Shown: positions 1-12,205, counted from the stretch's first letter. The stretch is 64,000 nt of DNA from Chimaeribacter arupi (GCF_002858805.1 NZ_PJZI01000026.1:1-64000); one strand, 5' to 3'. Notes: a model not told the origin generated them from the sequence alone. Translations and numbers: made by a program.

Positions 1-207
1 CAGCCGCACCGCCCGCCGCAACGCAATGCCGCGCCACACGCCCCGCAGCATGACAATGGCCCGCGCGGCCATGACAAGCCCGGCAATGATCATCCCGGCA
101 ATCCTGGTAAGGGTAATAAGGGCGATCGGGGGAATCACGGGGGTGACGACCACCGCGGCGGTAACGGCCGGCCGGTGCCGCCACAGGAGAATGGCCCGCG
201 CCATTGA
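1..207 (+). CDS. C-terminal tail of an unidentified low-complexity protein (partial)
   Basis: The reading frame open from base 1 ends in a stop at 205-207 and encodes 68 residues made almost only of Pro, Gly, Asn, His, Asp, Arg and Lys, with repeated G-N, H-G and G-D pairs. A good intrinsic terminator lies 17 bases after the stop, which supports this being the true end of a gene. No folded domain or membrane segment can be seen. The start and the family lie outside the window. In E. coli ihfA precedes btuC, but this tail does not resemble the IhfA C terminus. An alternative is a disordered extension of a membrane or secreted protein. Confidence 0.5.
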   Translation, partial: QPHRPPQRNAAPHAPQHDNGPRGHDKPGNDHPGNPGKGNKGDRGNHGGDDHRGGNGRPVPPQENGPRH

Positions 208-223
208 TTCCGGTAACACACGC

Positions 224-253
224 TCAGGCCGCGCAATGCGGCCTGATTTTTTT
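224..253 (+). terminator. Intrinsic terminator before btuC
   Basis: A 9-bp perfect stem (224-232 with 238-246) and a 5-base loop are followed by seven T. It closes the upstream gene and separates it from the btu operon. Confidence 0.9.
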
Positions 254-360
254 ATGCCTGCACGCCACCGTGGCTCCCCTCTGGAGCTGACGCCCGCTTC
301 CCGGTAGGATGGACGATCAATCCCATTGATTTATCGGCATTGCCGCATCCGGAAACTGTT

Positions 361-1389
361 ATGCACCGCGCTCCCGCTTCCTCCTCTGACCTGACCTTTT
401 CCCACCTCGTGCGGCAACAGCAGCGTCGCGATCGCCGTGGGCTATTACTGCTGGCGTTGCTGCTGGCGGCCGTGGTGGCGCTCAGCCTCAGCGCCGGGGA
501 AGCCTGGATCACACCGCGCCACTGGTGGGATGACGGCGCGCGTTTGTTTGTCTGGCAGATCCGCTTGCCGCGTACACTGGCCGTGCTGCTGGCCGGGGCC
601 GCCCTGGCAATGGCCGGTGCCGTGATGCAGTCGCTGTTTGAAAACCCGCTGGCCGAGCCGGGACTCCTGGGGGTGGCCAACGGTGCCGGGGTGGCACTGG
701 TGCTGGCGCTGCTGCTGGGGCAGGGCGTGTTGCCGGGGTGGCTTATCAGCCTGAGTGCGGTGGCCGGCGCGCTGATCGTCACCTTTTTGTTACTGATGGT
801 TGCCCGGCGACGCTTACTCAGCAATGCACGGCTATTATTAGTCGGCGTGGCGCTGGGGATTGTCTGCAGCGCCGTGATGACCTGGGCGGTTTACTTCAGC
901 ACCGAACTCGATCTGCGCCAGCTGATGTACTGGATGATGGGCGGGTTTGGCGGGGTGGACTGGCAACAGGGCTGGCTGATGCTGGGGTTATTGCCGGTCG
1001 CGCTCTGGCTGGGCGGGCAGGGCAACGCCCTGAACCTGCTGGCGCTGGGCGCTGTGCAGGCGCGGCAACTGGGGCTGGACGTCACCCTGTGGCGCAGCTT
1101 GCTGGTACTGGCCGTAGGCTGGCTGGTCGGGGTCAGCGTGGCGCTGGCCGGGGTGATTGGCTTTGTCGGGCTGGTTATCCCCCATATCCTGCGGCTGTGC
1201 GGGCTGACTGACCAGCGCCGCCTGATGCCGGGGTGCGCCCTGGCTGGGGCGGCGATCCTGCTGCTGGCGGATGTGCTGGCCCGCACGCTGCTGCCGGCCG
1301 CGGAACTGCCGATTGGTGTGGTCACCGCCACCCTCGGCGCCCCGGTCTTTATCTGGTTGCTGGTGCGGCTGAAAGAGCGGCAGGCGTAA
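361..1389 (+). CDS. btuC: Vitamin B12 ABC transporter permease BtuC
   Basis: Inner-membrane permease of the BtuCDF cobalamin importer. The 342-residue product is hydrophobic throughout, with about ten membrane segments, and matches E. coli BtuC (326 residues) closely. Examples are [15 protein letters not shown] near the N terminus and the coupling-helix region [16 protein letters not shown] that contacts BtuD. ATG 361 is preferred, with GGAAAC 7 bases upstream; an in-frame TTG at 340 would add seven residues. The N terminus is about 16 residues longer than in E. coli. It is first in btuC-btuE-btuD, with btuF not nearby, as usual. No cobalamin riboswitch is evident upstream. Confidence 0.95.
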   Translation: MHRAPASSSDLTFSHLVRQQQRRDRRGLLLLALLLAAVVALSLSAGEAWITPRHWWDDGARLFVWQIRLPRTLAVLLAGAALAMAGAVMQSLFENPLAEPGLLGVANGAGVALVLALLLGQGVLPGWLISLSAVAGALIVTFLLLMVARRRLLSNARLLLVGVALGIVCSAVMTWAVYFSTELDLRQLMYWMMGGFGGVDWQQGWLMLGLLPVALWLGGQGNALNLLALGAVQARQLGLDVTLWRSLLVLAVGWLVGVSVALAGVIGFVGLVIPHILRLCGLTDQRRLMPGCALAGAAILLLADVLARTLLPAAELPIGVVTATLGAPVFIWLLVRLKERQA

Positions 1390-1464
1390 GGCCGCCGTCC
1401 ACCGGTTACCCTTTTCTCCGCGGCAGCGTGCTGCCCGGAACACTCCAACAGAAGGACTGATGCG

Positions 1465-2016
1465 ATGAATAATGTTGATTTCTCTATCCCGCTGCAAACC
1501 ATTGACGGTAAATCCACCACACTGGAGGCGTATAAAGGGTCCGTACTGCTGATCGTGAACGTGGCCTCAAAATGCGGGCTGACCAAACAGTACGAACAGC
1601 TGCAAGGGATTTACGACGCATGGCACCCGCGCGGTTTTGAGGTGCTCGGCTTCCCGAGCAATGAATTTGCCGGGCAGGAGCCGGGCAGTGAGGCGGAGAT
1701 CCAGGCATTTTGCAGCACCACCTACGGCGTCACCTTCCCAATGTTCAGTAAAATCGAGGTCAATGGTGATAACCGCCACCCGCTTTACCAGGTGCTGGTT
1801 GAAGCCTGCCCAACGGCCGTGCAGGCAGAAGGCAGCGAGTTCTATAACCGCCTTGCCAGCAAAGGCCGCGAACCGAAATTCTCCCAGGATATCCTCTGGA
1901 ATTTCGAAAAATTCCTGGTGGGGCGTGACGGCACGGTGATCCAGCGCTTTGCGCCGGACATGGATCCGCAGGATCCGATCATCATGGAAGCGATCAAGAT
2001 CGCCCTGGCAAAATAG
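1465..2016 (+). CDS. btuE: Glutathione/thioredoxin peroxidase BtuE
   Basis: Periplasm- or cytosol-associated non-selenium glutathione peroxidase that reduces hydroperoxides. At 183 residues it has the family length. The peroxidatic Cys37 lies in NVASKCGLT, the resolving motif FPSNEFAGQEPG follows, and the catalytic Trp-Asn pair is in ILWNFEKFLV. It carries Cys rather than selenocysteine. AAGGA lies upstream of ATG 1465. It sits between btuC and btuD as in E. coli, although it is not needed for B12 transport. Its stop is immediately followed by the btuD start, so the two are translationally coupled. Confidence 0.94.
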   Translation: MNNVDFSIPLQTIDGKSTTLEAYKGSVLLIVNVASKCGLTKQYEQLQGIYDAWHPRGFEVLGFPSNEFAGQEPGSEAEIQAFCSTTYGVTFPMFSKIEVNGDNRHPLYQVLVEACPTAVQAEGSEFYNRLASKGREPKFSQDILWNFEKFLVGRDGTVIQRFAPDMDPQDPIIMEAIKIALAK

Positions 2017-2018
2017 TG

Positions 2019-2774
2019 ATGCTGCAACTCCGGCAATTTGCGGTGGCGGGGCGACTCGCCCCGTTCAGCGCGGAGGTGCCCGCCGGGTGTCAGGTGCATC
2101 TGATCGGCCCAAACGGGGCGGGCAAAAGCTCGTTGCTGGCGGCCCTGGCCGGAGTGACTGCCGGCAGTGGCGACGCCCGGCTGGCCGGTGAGCCGCTGCT
2201 TACGCAGCCTGGGCGGCAGCAGGCCGGGCATCGTGCCTACCTGAGCCAGCAACAGCCCCCGGTTTCCATGATGCCGGTGTTCCAGTATCTGGCTTTGCAC
2301 CAGCCGCCGGGCAGCCCACCGCAGGCGGCAGAACGGGTGGTCGCCGATCTTGCAGACCGGCTTCGCATGGCGGATAAACTGGCGCGCCCGACCACGATGC
2401 TCTCCGGCGGTGAGTGGCAACGGGTACGGCTGATGGCGGTGCTGCTCCAGATCTGGCCGACGCTTAATCCGCATGGGCGGCTGTTGCTGCTTGATGAACC
2501 GGTCAACAGTCTGGACGTGGCCCAAAAGGCCGCGCTGGACCAACTGATTGCTGAGGTGTGCCGCCACGGCCTGTGCGTGATCCTCAGCGCCCATGACCTC
2601 AACCACACCCTGCACCAGGCTGACGCCGTCTGGTTACTGCATCAGGGGAAACTGGTGGCCGCCGGTGACCCGGACGCCGTGATGCAACCGTCAGTGCTTG
2701 AGCCGGTGTATGGGGTGACCTTCCAGCGGCATGAGGCCGCCGGGCACCAGTGGCTAATCACCCGGACGGCCTGA
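2019..2774 (+). CDS. btuD: Vitamin B12 ABC transporter ATPase BtuD
   Basis: Cytoplasmic nucleotide-binding subunit of BtuCDF. Walker A (GPNGAGKSSL, about residues 33-42), the signature LSGGEWQRVRLM, Walker B LLLLDEPVNSLD and the switch His in SAHDLNH are all intact. Length (251 residues) and sequence match E. coli BtuD. A GTG at 2016 overlaps the btuE stop and precedes ATG 2019, so either could start translation. Confidence 0.95.
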   Translation: MLQLRQFAVAGRLAPFSAEVPAGCQVHLIGPNGAGKSSLLAALAGVTAGSGDARLAGEPLLTQPGRQQAGHRAYLSQQQPPVSMMPVFQYLALHQPPGSPPQAAERVVADLADRLRMADKLARPTTMLSGGEWQRVRLMAVLLQIWPTLNPHGRLLLLDEPVNSLDVAQKAALDQLIAEVCRHGLCVILSAHDLNHTLHQADAVWLLHQGKLVAAGDPDAVMQPSVLEPVYGVTFQRHEAAGHQWLITRTA

Positions 2775-2973
2775 ATCCGCGGAATAAGCCAAATTTCGTG
2801 ACGATACGGTATAAAATGCCTGTTTAGCGGCAAAACCCCTGTTTTTCCATTGGAAAGCGGAAAAAAATCAGGCTACATTGAGCAGCGCGCCCGCGGCATT
2901 CACAGGCCGGGGCAAGGAGGTTTCCCGCTGGGAAATAAGGTTGGTTTTGCTTCTCCATCAAGGATGTTCCGCC

Positions 2974-3447
2974 ATGCGACGTTGGCCATTACTCATCTGC
3001 ATACTCTTCATCAGCGGGGTATTAGTGGGGTGCAGCAGCCATGCTCCGCCGCCCAGCGGCCGGCTGGCGGATTCCATCACCGTGGTGGCCGAGCTTAACG
3101 ACCAACTCCGGCAATGGCACGGCACCCCCTACCGTTATGGCGGCCTCAGCCAGGGCGGGGTGGACTGCTCCGGCTTTGTTTACCTCACCTTCCAGGATCG
3201 CTTTGACCTGCAACTGCCGCGTACCACCAAAGCACAGACCCGCATCGGCACCGAAGTGTCGCGGGACGAACTGCTGCCCGGCGATCTCATCTTCTTCAAG
3301 ACCGGCAGCGGCGAAAATGGCCTGCATGTCGGTATTTATGATACGGATGACACCTTTATCCACGCCTCCACCAGCCAGGGTGTGACCCGGTCATCCCTGG
3401 ATAATGTTTACTGGAAGCGCGTCTATTGGCAGGCGCGGCGCATTTAG
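2974..3447 (+). CDS. nlpC: NlpC/P60 family lipoprotein NlpC
   Basis: Predicted lipid-anchored peptidoglycan peptidase. The 157-residue product starts with a lipoprotein signal (MRRWPLLICILFISG, lipobox LVGC). The NlpC/P60 domain follows: catalytic Cys in GGVDCSGFVYLTF, His in GLHVGIYD and a third polar residue in FIHAST. ATG 2974 is chosen because AAGGA lies 9 bases upstream and the signal peptide begins there, although the frame is open further upstream. Substrate and cleavage site are not known from sequence; the family hydrolyses D-Glu-DAP type bonds. It lies directly after btuD as in E. coli. Confidence 0.92.
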   Translation: MRRWPLLICILFISGVLVGCSSHAPPPSGRLADSITVVAELNDQLRQWHGTPYRYGGLSQGGVDCSGFVYLTFQDRFDLQLPRTTKAQTRIGTEVSRDELLPGDLIFFKTGSGENGLHVGIYDTDDTFIHASTSQGVTRSSLDNVYWKRVYWQARRI

Positions 3448-3474
3448 CACGCTTCCCCAGCCCAAGGAGGGTAC

Positions 3475-4491
3475 ATGACGCCCCGTTTACGTTTACTGAT
3501 CTCTGACTCCTATGACCCGTGGTTCAACCTGGCGGTAGAGGAGTGCATTTTCCGGCAGATGACCACCCAGCGGGTACTGTTCCTGTGGCGCAATGCAGAA
3601 ACCGTGGTGATCGGCCAGGCGCAGAACCCGTGGAAAGAGTGCAATACCCGGCGCATGGAGCAAGACGGCATCAAACTGGCGCGCCGCAGCAGCGGGGGCG
3701 GGGCGGTGTTCCACGATCTCGGCAACACCTGCTTTACCTTTATGGCCGGTAAGCCGGAGTATGACAAAACCGTCTCGACCCGGATCATCCTCAACGCCTT
3801 GCAGGCGCTCGGCATTCCGGCGTCGGCGTCGGGGCGTAACGATCTGGTGGTCAGCACGCCACAGGGCGAGCGGAAGATTTCCGGCTCTGCCTACCGCGAA
3901 ACCGCCGATCGCGGTTTCCACCACGGCACGCTGCTGCTGGATGCTGACCTCAGCCGCCTGGCGGACTACCTGAACCCTGACATCAAAAAGTTACAGGCCA
4001 AAGGCATCACCTCGGTGCGCGGGCGGGTGGCGAATCTCAGCGAGCTGCACCCCGGCCTGACCCACCAGCAGGTGTGTGATGCCGTGATCGCCGCCTTTTT
4101 CAGCTGGTATGGCGAAGAGGTGGAGGCCGAGGTGATCTCGCCCGACGTCTTCCCCGACTTGCCGGGGTTCCCGGAACAGTTTGCCAAACAGAGCAGCTGG
4201 GCGTGGAATTTCGGCAAGGCCCCGGCGTTCAGCCACCTGCTGGATGAGCGTTTTGTCTGGGGCGGCATTGACCTCTATCTGGACATTGAGCATGGGCATA
4301 TCCGCCGCGCGCAACTGTTCACCGACAGCCTCCAGCCGGAGCCGTTTCAGGCGCTGGCCGGGCACCTGGTGGGCTGCGCCTACCAGAGTGAGGCAGTAGC
4401 GGCCCGCTGCCTGGCAATGGCCGCTGCCTGTCCGCAGCAACAGGCCGAATTCCAGGCGCTCGCCGACTGGCTGGAGCGCGTTCTGAAATAG
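3475..4491 (+). CDS. lplA: Lipoate-protein ligase A
   Basis: Activates free lipoate with ATP and attaches it to the lysine of lipoyl domains (E2 subunits, GcvH). The 338 residues equal the E. coli LplA length. The lipoate-binding motif [15 protein letters not shown] and the lysine of KISGSAYRE are present, and the C-terminal accessory domain is complete. AAGGAGG sits just before ATG 3475. In E. coli lplA lies elsewhere, so the nlpC-lplA pairing is a local arrangement. The 27-base gap to nlpC suggests co-transcription. Confidence 0.94.
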   Translation: MTPRLRLLISDSYDPWFNLAVEECIFRQMTTQRVLFLWRNAETVVIGQAQNPWKECNTRRMEQDGIKLARRSSGGGAVFHDLGNTCFTFMAGKPEYDKTVSTRIILNALQALGIPASASGRNDLVVSTPQGERKISGSAYRETADRGFHHGTLLLDADLSRLADYLNPDIKKLQAKGITSVRGRVANLSELHPGLTHQQVCDAVIAAFFSWYGEEVEAEVISPDVFPDLPGFPEQFAKQSSWAWNFGKAPAFSHLLDERFVWGGIDLYLDIEHGHIRRAQLFTDSLQPEPFQALAGHLVGCAYQSEAVAARCLAMAAACPQQQAEFQALADWLERVLK

Positions 4492-4588
4492 CCGCCCCAC
4501 AGGCAACGCCGGTGATCATAATGGTTAAGGCCAGCAATCATTAACGCCGGCGTAGGGCTTCCCGCCCTGCAGGGTTACCCGGTTTTCC

Positions 4589-4608
4589 GGCCGGTTTCGG
4601 CCCTTTTT
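4589..4608 (+). terminator. Weak intrinsic terminator after lplA
   Basis: A short GGCCG/CGGCC stem with a GTTT loop is followed by CTTTTT. The stem is only 5 bp, so termination may be partial. The rest of the 390-base lplA-ydiV spacer holds no recognisable gene. Confidence 0.5.
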
Positions 4609-4882
4609 CCGTCTAAACAGTTGCCTGATGAACCGAAGCGCGAAGCGCGTGACTTCGCTGGTTATTTTTTATACAGTTAATACTTAAATAAGTGCGATGG
4701 TTCCCCGCCGGATACCGGCAAGATAAATTCTTAAAAAATCAGGCCCACCTTTAATTTTTGCTTGGAAAACAACATAATGCTTTATATCTACGCATAATGC
4801 GCGCAGTGCCGGAGGCAGTGCGCGCTGGCGTTTGCCGGAAAAAATAACGCCGGCTATGCCCTGATGCCTGCCCGGAACTGAG

Positions 4883-5611
4883 ATGAAAATACAACGCGAG
4901 ACGACGTTCATCAGCAGCTTTTTCTTCCAGCCTGTCTATACCCTGCAAGGGTCGCTGCTGGCCGTTGAACTGCTCGTGCGTTTTAACAGTGAAGACCATA
5001 AGTTAAGTACCCCAACCGAGCTGGTGATGAAGTCACTCGATCGGCCGCAAATTGTGGCGTTGCTGATGGAGCAGGTGGCCTGGGCTGAACGCCATGCTGA
5101 CTGGTTTCACCGGGCGGGTGTGCCGCTGAACCTGAATATCGGCGAGGCGTGTGCCAGGGCGATTGTGCAGGAGCCGGTGCTGCGCCGCCACCTGACCGCC
5201 TTGCCGTTTGTCCACCTGGAGATTGCCGAGTCTTACCCGGCGCTCTCCAGCGGCAAACGTAACCCGGTGCTCGCGGCATTAAGCCGTGATTTTACCCTGT
5301 GGCTGGACAGCTTTGGCTCCGGCAACGCCACCCTGACGCCGCTGTTTGACGGGCTGTTTGATTACGTGAAAGTGGATAAAACCTTTTTCTGGCAACTGGT
5401 GGATGGCGAACACTTCACCATCGTGATGCCTTCGCTTATCCGTAACGTCAACCGTTTCTGCCACGGCATTATTATTGAAGGGGTGGACAGCCCCGCCTAT
5501 TTCAATGCGTTTTCTGAATTGCCGCTGGCGGGCGTTCAGGGCCAGCTCTGGCCCAGCCGCGATGAAAACCAACTGGACAGCCTGCTGCAAAAACCCGCCG
5601 AATTTCGCTGA
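4883..5611 (+). CDS. ydiV: YdiV/RflP-type degenerate EAL protein, anti-FlhDC factor
   Basis: The 242-residue product is a single EAL-domain fold. The first catalytic motif reads ELL (in AVELLVRF) and the DDFGTG motif is DSFGSG, losing the second metal-binding Asp. The Glu of HLEIAE and Lys of VKVDKTFF remain. E. coli and Salmonella YdiV/RflP is also catalytically degenerate: it binds FlhD and delivers FlhDC to ClpXP, repressing flagella. The position nlpC-(lplA)-ydiV-selO matches the E. coli order nlpC-ydiV-ydiU, which supports orthology. ATG 4883 has no strong ribosome site, so expression may be low. A residual phosphodiesterase is the less likely alternative. Confidence 0.82.
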   Translation: MKIQRETTFISSFFFQPVYTLQGSLLAVELLVRFNSEDHKLSTPTELVMKSLDRPQIVALLMEQVAWAERHADWFHRAGVPLNLNIGEACARAIVQEPVLRRHLTALPFVHLEIAESYPALSSGKRNPVLAALSRDFTLWLDSFGSGNATLTPLFDGLFDYVKVDKTFFWQLVDGEHFTIVMPSLIRNVNRFCHGIIIEGVDSPAYFNAFSELPLAGVQGQLWPSRDENQLDSLLQKPAEFR

Positions 5612-5698
5612 TTCCTTCCGGTAACCCCCTGTCTGCTGCCCGTTGTCTGGTATGAATTCCCCGCCCGGCGTTCTACACTGTCACCAGGGGGATACTTT

Positions 5699-7141
5699 AT
5701 GCCACAATTCGATAACACCTATTTTACCCAATTGCCGGGCTTCTACACGGCCCTGACACCCACTCCGCTGAAAGGTGCACGCCTGCTCTACCACAGTGAA
5801 CCACTGGCCCAGGATCTGGGGCTGGAGGCGTCATGGTTCAGCGCGGAACATACCCCGGTCTGGGCCGGGGAACGGCTGCTGCCGGGTATGCAGCCATTGG
5901 CGCAGGTTTACAGCGGCCACCAGTTCGGCGTCTGGGCCGGTCAGCTTGGCGACGGGCGCGGCATCCTGCTTGGCGAGCAGCGGCTCGGGGACGGCCGCCA
6001 TATGGACTGGCACCTGAAAGGGGCCGGGCTGACCCCGTATTCACGTATGGGCGATGGCCGGGCGGTGGTGCGTTCCGTAGTGCGTGAATTCCTCGCCTCA
6101 GAGGCGCTGCACCATCTCGGCATCCCGACCACCCGCGCGCTGACCATCGTCACCAGTGATGAGCCGGTCTACCGTGAGCGGGAGGAACGCGGCGCGATGT
6201 TGCTGCGGGTGGCGGAAAGCCACGTCCGTTTCGGCCATTTCGAGCACTTCTACTACCGCCAGCAGCCTGAACAGGTGCAACAGCTGGCGGATTACGTGAT
6301 CGCGAAACACTGGCCGCAGTGGGCGCAGGCACCGGATCGCTATGCCCGCTGGCTGACCGATGTGGTGGAGCGCACCGCACGGCTGATTGCCCACTGGCAG
6401 ACAGTCGGGTTCGCCCACGGGGTGATGAACACCGACAATATGTCAATTCTGGGCCTCACCATCGACTTCGGCCCGTTTGGTTTTCTCGATGATTACCAGC
6501 CCGGCTACATCTGCAACCATTCTGACTATCAGGGGCGCTACGCCTTTGACAACCAGCCGGCGGTGGCTTTCTGGAACCTGCACCGGCTGGCGCAGGCGCT
6601 CTCTGACCTGATGCCCACCGAGGTGTTGCAGGAGGCGCTGAAGGCGTATGAACCGGCGCTGATGGCGGCCTTTGGCGCACAGATGCGGGCCAAGCTGGGG
6701 CTGTTTACCCAGAGCGCCAAAGACAATGACGTGCTGACCGGCCTGCTGAGCCTGATGGCCAAAGAGGGTCGTGATTACACCCGCACCTTCCGGTTATTGA
6801 GTGAGGTGCAGCAGGATCAGGCAGTTTCCCCGCTGCGTGATGAGTTTATCGACCGCGAAGCGTTTGACCGCTGGTACCAGGGTTACCGTGAGCGGCTGCA
6901 GGAAGAGGGCGTCAGCGACGGCGAACGCCAGCAGGCGATGAAAGCGGTGAACCCGCGCATCATTTTGCGCAATTATCTGGCGCAACAGGCGATTGACGGT
7001 GCAGAGAAAGATGACATCAGCACCCTGACGCGGCTGCACCAGGCATTGCGTGACCCGTACAGCGACGATCCGGCGTTCGATGATTTCGCCGCCCTGCCGC
7101 CGGACTGGGGCAAACACCTTGAAATCTCCTGTTCCAGCTGA
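5699..7141 (+). CDS. selO: Protein adenylyltransferase SelO
   Basis: Pseudokinase-fold AMPylase that binds ATP inverted and transfers AMP to Ser/Thr/Tyr of client proteins, linked to redox control. The 480 residues match E. coli SelO/YdiU (478). Visible are the Gly-rich [13 protein letters not shown], the substrate loop [19 protein letters not shown], the HGVMNTDN catalytic segment and the [12 protein letters not shown] metal loop. The extreme C terminus is CSS, the bacterial counterpart of the selenocysteine tail of animal SelO. AGGGGGAT precedes ATG 5699. Confidence 0.95.
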   Translation: MPQFDNTYFTQLPGFYTALTPTPLKGARLLYHSEPLAQDLGLEASWFSAEHTPVWAGERLLPGMQPLAQVYSGHQFGVWAGQLGDGRGILLGEQRLGDGRHMDWHLKGAGLTPYSRMGDGRAVVRSVVREFLASEALHHLGIPTTRALTIVTSDEPVYREREERGAMLLRVAESHVRFGHFEHFYYRQQPEQVQQLADYVIAKHWPQWAQAPDRYARWLTDVVERTARLIAHWQTVGFAHGVMNTDNMSILGLTIDFGPFGFLDDYQPGYICNHSDYQGRYAFDNQPAVAFWNLHRLAQALSDLMPTEVLQEALKAYEPALMAAFGAQMRAKLGLFTQSAKDNDVLTGLLSLMAKEGRDYTRTFRLLSEVQQDQAVSPLRDEFIDREAFDRWYQGYRERLQEEGVSDGERQQAMKAVNPRIILRNYLAQQAIDGAEKDDISTLTRLHQALRDPYSDDPAFDDFAALPPDWGKHLEISCSS

Positions 7142-7151
7142 ACCGGAAACA

Positions 7152-7182
7152 TAAAAAAGCCTTGCGGATGCAAGGCTTTTTC
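7152..7182. terminator. Bidirectional terminator between selO and aroH
   Basis: The stem AAAAGCCTTG/CAAGGCTTTT with a 6-base loop has A-rich and T-rich flanks, so it works on both strands between these convergent genes. Confidence 0.92.
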
Positions 7183-7211
7183 GTTTTATGCGGGCAGGTG
7201 CGGGCACGCCG

Positions 7212-8258
7212 TCAGAAGCGGCTGTCCACTGCATCAGCCAGCATCGCCAGCAGCGTGTTGCTGTCGCCCCAGCTGAGGCACGGGTCGGTTATTGACTGGC
7301 CGTAGGTCAGCGGCTCGCCGGCGATCACCTGCTGAGTGCCCTCGACCAGGAAACTCTCCGCCATAATCCCGGCAATCTGGGTACTGCCGCGGCGGATCTG
7401 GCCGCAAATGTCTTCCGCTACCTCAAGCTGGCGGCGGTGCACTTTCTGGCAGTTACCGTGGCTGAAATCCACCACTAGCCGTTCCGGCAGGGCGAATTCA
7501 CGCAGGTTATCACACGCCTGCTGAAGATCTTCCGCATGGTAATTCGGCGCTTTGCCGCCGCGCATAATCACATGGCCGTAAGGGTTACCGGCCGTCTGGT
7601 AGACCGTCATCTGGCCGTGCTTGTCCGGCGACAGGAACATGTGCGCCGCACGCGCCGCGCGGATGGCATCAATCGCGATACGGGTGTTGCCGTCCGTGCC
7701 GTTTTTGAAGCCCACCGGGCAGGAGAGCGCCGAGGCCATTTCGCGGTGGATCTGGCTCTCAGTGGTACGCGCCCCGATGGCCCCCCAGCTGATAAGGTCA
7801 GCAATATACTGCCCGATCACCATATCCAGGAACTCCGTGGCGGTCGGCAGGCCCAGCTCATTGACGGCCAGCAACAAACGGCGCGCCAGTTCAATGCCCT
7901 GATTCACCTGGTAACTGCCGTCCAGGTGCGGATCGGAGATCAGCCCCTTCCAGCCCACCACGGTGCGCGGTTTCTCAAAATAGGTGCGCATCACGATTTC
8001 CAGCCGATCCTGATAACGGATGCGCAGTTCATTAAGCTGTTGGGCATAGTCAATGGCGGCTTCCACATCATGGATGGAGCAGGGGCCAATCACCACTAAC
8101 AGGCGCTGGTCCGCGCCGCTGATAATCTGTTCAATACGTTGACGCGCGCCGGTCACCGTCCGGGCCACCGCCGCAGAAACCGGCAGGCGGTCGGCCAGGG
8201 TTTGCGGGGTGATCAGGCTGTCGATGCGCGTGGTCCGCAATTCATCGGTTTTGTTCAT
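7212..8258 (-). CDS. aroH: DAHP synthase, AroH type
   Basis: Condenses PEP and erythrose 4-phosphate in the first shikimate-pathway step. The 348 residues equal E. coli AroH and align along the whole length; GPCSIHD, KPRTVVGWKG, GARTTESQIHREMAS and DFSHGNC are the class I active-site blocks. The Trp-sensitive assignment rests on overall similarity and on its position beside ppsR/ppsA as in E. coli. ATG 8258 follows a GAGAG ribosome site. No clear TrpR operator is visible upstream, unlike E. coli aroH. Confidence 0.92.
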   Translation of the reverse strand: MNKTDELRTTRIDSLITPQTLADRLPVSAAVARTVTGARQRIEQIISGADQRLLVVIGPCSIHDVEAAIDYAQQLNELRIRYQDRLEIVMRTYFEKPRTVVGWKGLISDPHLDGSYQVNQGIELARRLLLAVNELGLPTATEFLDMVIGQYIADLISWGAIGARTTESQIHREMASALSCPVGFKNGTDGNTRIAIDAIRAARAAHMFLSPDKHGQMTVYQTAGNPYGHVIMRGGKAPNYHAEDLQQACDNLREFALPERLVVDFSHGNCQKVHRRQLEVAEDICGQIRRGSTQIAGIMAESFLVEGTQQVIAGEPLTYGQSITDPCLSWGDSNTLLAMLADAVDSRF

Positions 8259-8395
8259 AACGCTCTCAAAATGGGTCTTCGCAGCGGCAGGAATGCCGGG
8301 AAGTGATGGCGATCACAATAAAGCAAATGGCGATGATTTCAACCATCTGTGATGCGTTATGCAGGCCGGATTGACGCAGCAGGGGGAAAAGCGGG

Positions 8396-8430
8396 GAAAA
8401 ACCGGCACCGGCAGGCGGGCACCTGCCGGG
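8396..8430 (-). terminator. Possible terminator after ppsR
   Basis: A perfect 8-bp stem (8408-8415 with 8422-8429) lies just past the ppsR stop. On the minus strand a T-run follows only after six more bases, so efficiency is uncertain. Confidence 0.45.
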
Positions 8431-8437
8431 CCAACCC

Positions 8438-9259
8438 TCAGAACAGGCGGCGGCTCATGCCGAAGCTGTCGAGGATTTTGGTGGAGATCTCTTCCACCGA
8501 ATAGTTGGTACTGTTGAGGTAACGGATCTGGTGTTTGCGGAACAACGCCTCTACTTCCGCCACCTCCATCCGGCACTGGCGCAGGGAGGCGTAACGGCTG
8601 TTCTCGCGCCGCTCCTCGCGGATGGCTGCCAGCCGCTCCGGGTTAATCGTCAGCCCGAACAGTTTGCTCTGGTAAGGGCGCAGCGCGGCCGGTAACTGGA
8701 TATTGTCCATGTCATCGGCGGTAAACGGGTAGTTGGCGGCACGCACGCCGAACTGCATCGCCAGATAGAGGCTGGTGGGCGTTTTGCCGCAGCGGGAGAC
8801 GCCGAGCAAAATCACCTGTGCCTGGTCGAGGTTACGCAATGAAATGCCGTCGTCGTGCGCCAGGGTGTAATCGATGGCGGCGATACGCGCATCATATTTG
8901 CCGAGGTTGCTTTCGGTCAGGCCGTGGGTGCGGTTGGCCACCGGGGTCGGGTCGACCCCCAGCTCCTGCTGCAACGGGGCCACCAGCGCCTGCACGATGT
9001 CCTGGCAGAACCCGGCGCTGCTGTTGATGATGTCCCGCACTGCCGGGGAGATAATCGAGTAGAACACCAGCGGGCGGACGCCGCTTTTCTGGTAGATCTC
9101 ATTAATCTGCTGGCAGACGGCCCTGGCGCGCCCCTCATTCTCCACGAAAGGCAGGGAAAAAATGGTCGCCTTCACCGGAAACTGTGACAGCACCGCATGG
9201 CCAAGCACTTCTGCCGTGATGGCCGTCCCGTCTGAGATATAGAACACACACCTTTCCAC
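8438..9259 (-). CDS. ppsR: PEP synthase regulatory protein PpsR (kinase/phosphorylase)
   Basis: Bifunctional DUF299 enzyme that inactivates PEP synthase by ADP-dependent phosphorylation and reactivates it by Pi-dependent dephosphorylation. The 273 residues match E. coli PpsR. The P-loop [15 protein letters not shown] and the [14 protein letters not shown] and RRENSRYAS blocks are clear. Translation begins at GTG 9259, with AAGGAG 9 bases upstream. It is divergent from its target gene ppsA across a 382-base shared control region. Confidence 0.94.
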   Translation of the reverse strand: MERCVFYISDGTAITAEVLGHAVLSQFPVKATIFSLPFVENEGRARAVCQQINEIYQKSGVRPLVFYSIISPAVRDIINSSAGFCQDIVQALVAPLQQELGVDPTPVANRTHGLTESNLGKYDARIAAIDYTLAHDDGISLRNLDQAQVILLGVSRCGKTPTSLYLAMQFGVRAANYPFTADDMDNIQLPAALRPYQSKLFGLTINPERLAAIREERRENSRYASLRQCRMEVAEVEALFRKHQIRYLNSTNYSVEEISTKILDSFGMSRRLF

Positions 9260-9526
9260 GTCCGTCTCCTTGTCTGTTTTGTGGCCGCTACCGGCCCTGA
9301 TCCCAGTCTGGCACAGCGCAGACGTTCAGGCGAGTGGGCCTGCTTGCGCCTTTCAGCCGCGTTCCTGCCGGGCAAGGAATGCCTGTTCCCTGCATGAAGG
9401 AAAACGAAAATGCGTTTCACGCCGCAGCGGTTTTCAGGCAAAAGTCAGGATTCTCAAGCCATTGTCGTCTTTTAGCCGGGGCAGAAACAGCGCGGATTAA
9501 TCCTAAAGCGTTGGGATTGCGACAGT

Positions 9527-9540
9527 TGTATCGATTCACC
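9527..9540 (-). promoter_or_regulatory. Cra (FruR) operator upstream of ppsA
   Basis: The minus strand reads GGTGAATCGATACA, matching every position of the Cra consensus RSTGAAWCSNTHHW. It lies about 100 bases before the ppsA start and upstream of a candidate extended -10 (TGCTAGGCT, 9562-9570), the geometry expected for activation. Cra activates ppsA in E. coli. The remainder of the 9260-9641 spacer shows no gene. Confidence 0.78.
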
Positions 9541-9641
9541 CATCCAACCGGTATGGATCATTGTGCTAGGCTGGAATTGCTGAATAATCAGCCAGAAATG
9601 CTTCCGTTTGTATCTTACTGAATGTCAAAAGGATTGCTTCG

Positions 9642-12023
<2,382 letters not shown>

Positions 12024-12066
12024 TGGCCGCGCAAACCTTGCTGTATTAAGAACATGCCGCGTGAAT

Positions 12067-12098
12067 AACACCATGGCAGCCGCCGTGGTGTTTTTTTT
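12067..12098 (+). terminator. Terminator of ppsA
   Basis: The stem AACACCA/TGGTGTT is extended inside by GGC/GCC and followed by eight T. Confidence 0.92.
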
Positions 12099-12205
12099 CG
12101 GCGGCACCTTTAAACCCGATGCCGGCAGGGTGCTGTAAACCGATTTACCCGGCAGGCTTTTTTTTCTGGCATTACGGCGTTTTCTACACATTTTCCTCAC
12201 CGGAA

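Noticed and set aside
9405-9420. Second Cra-like sequence upstream of ppsA (GTGAAACGCATTTT on the minus strand)
   Set aside because: It fails the required T after the central S-N pair of the consensus and lies far from the promoter.
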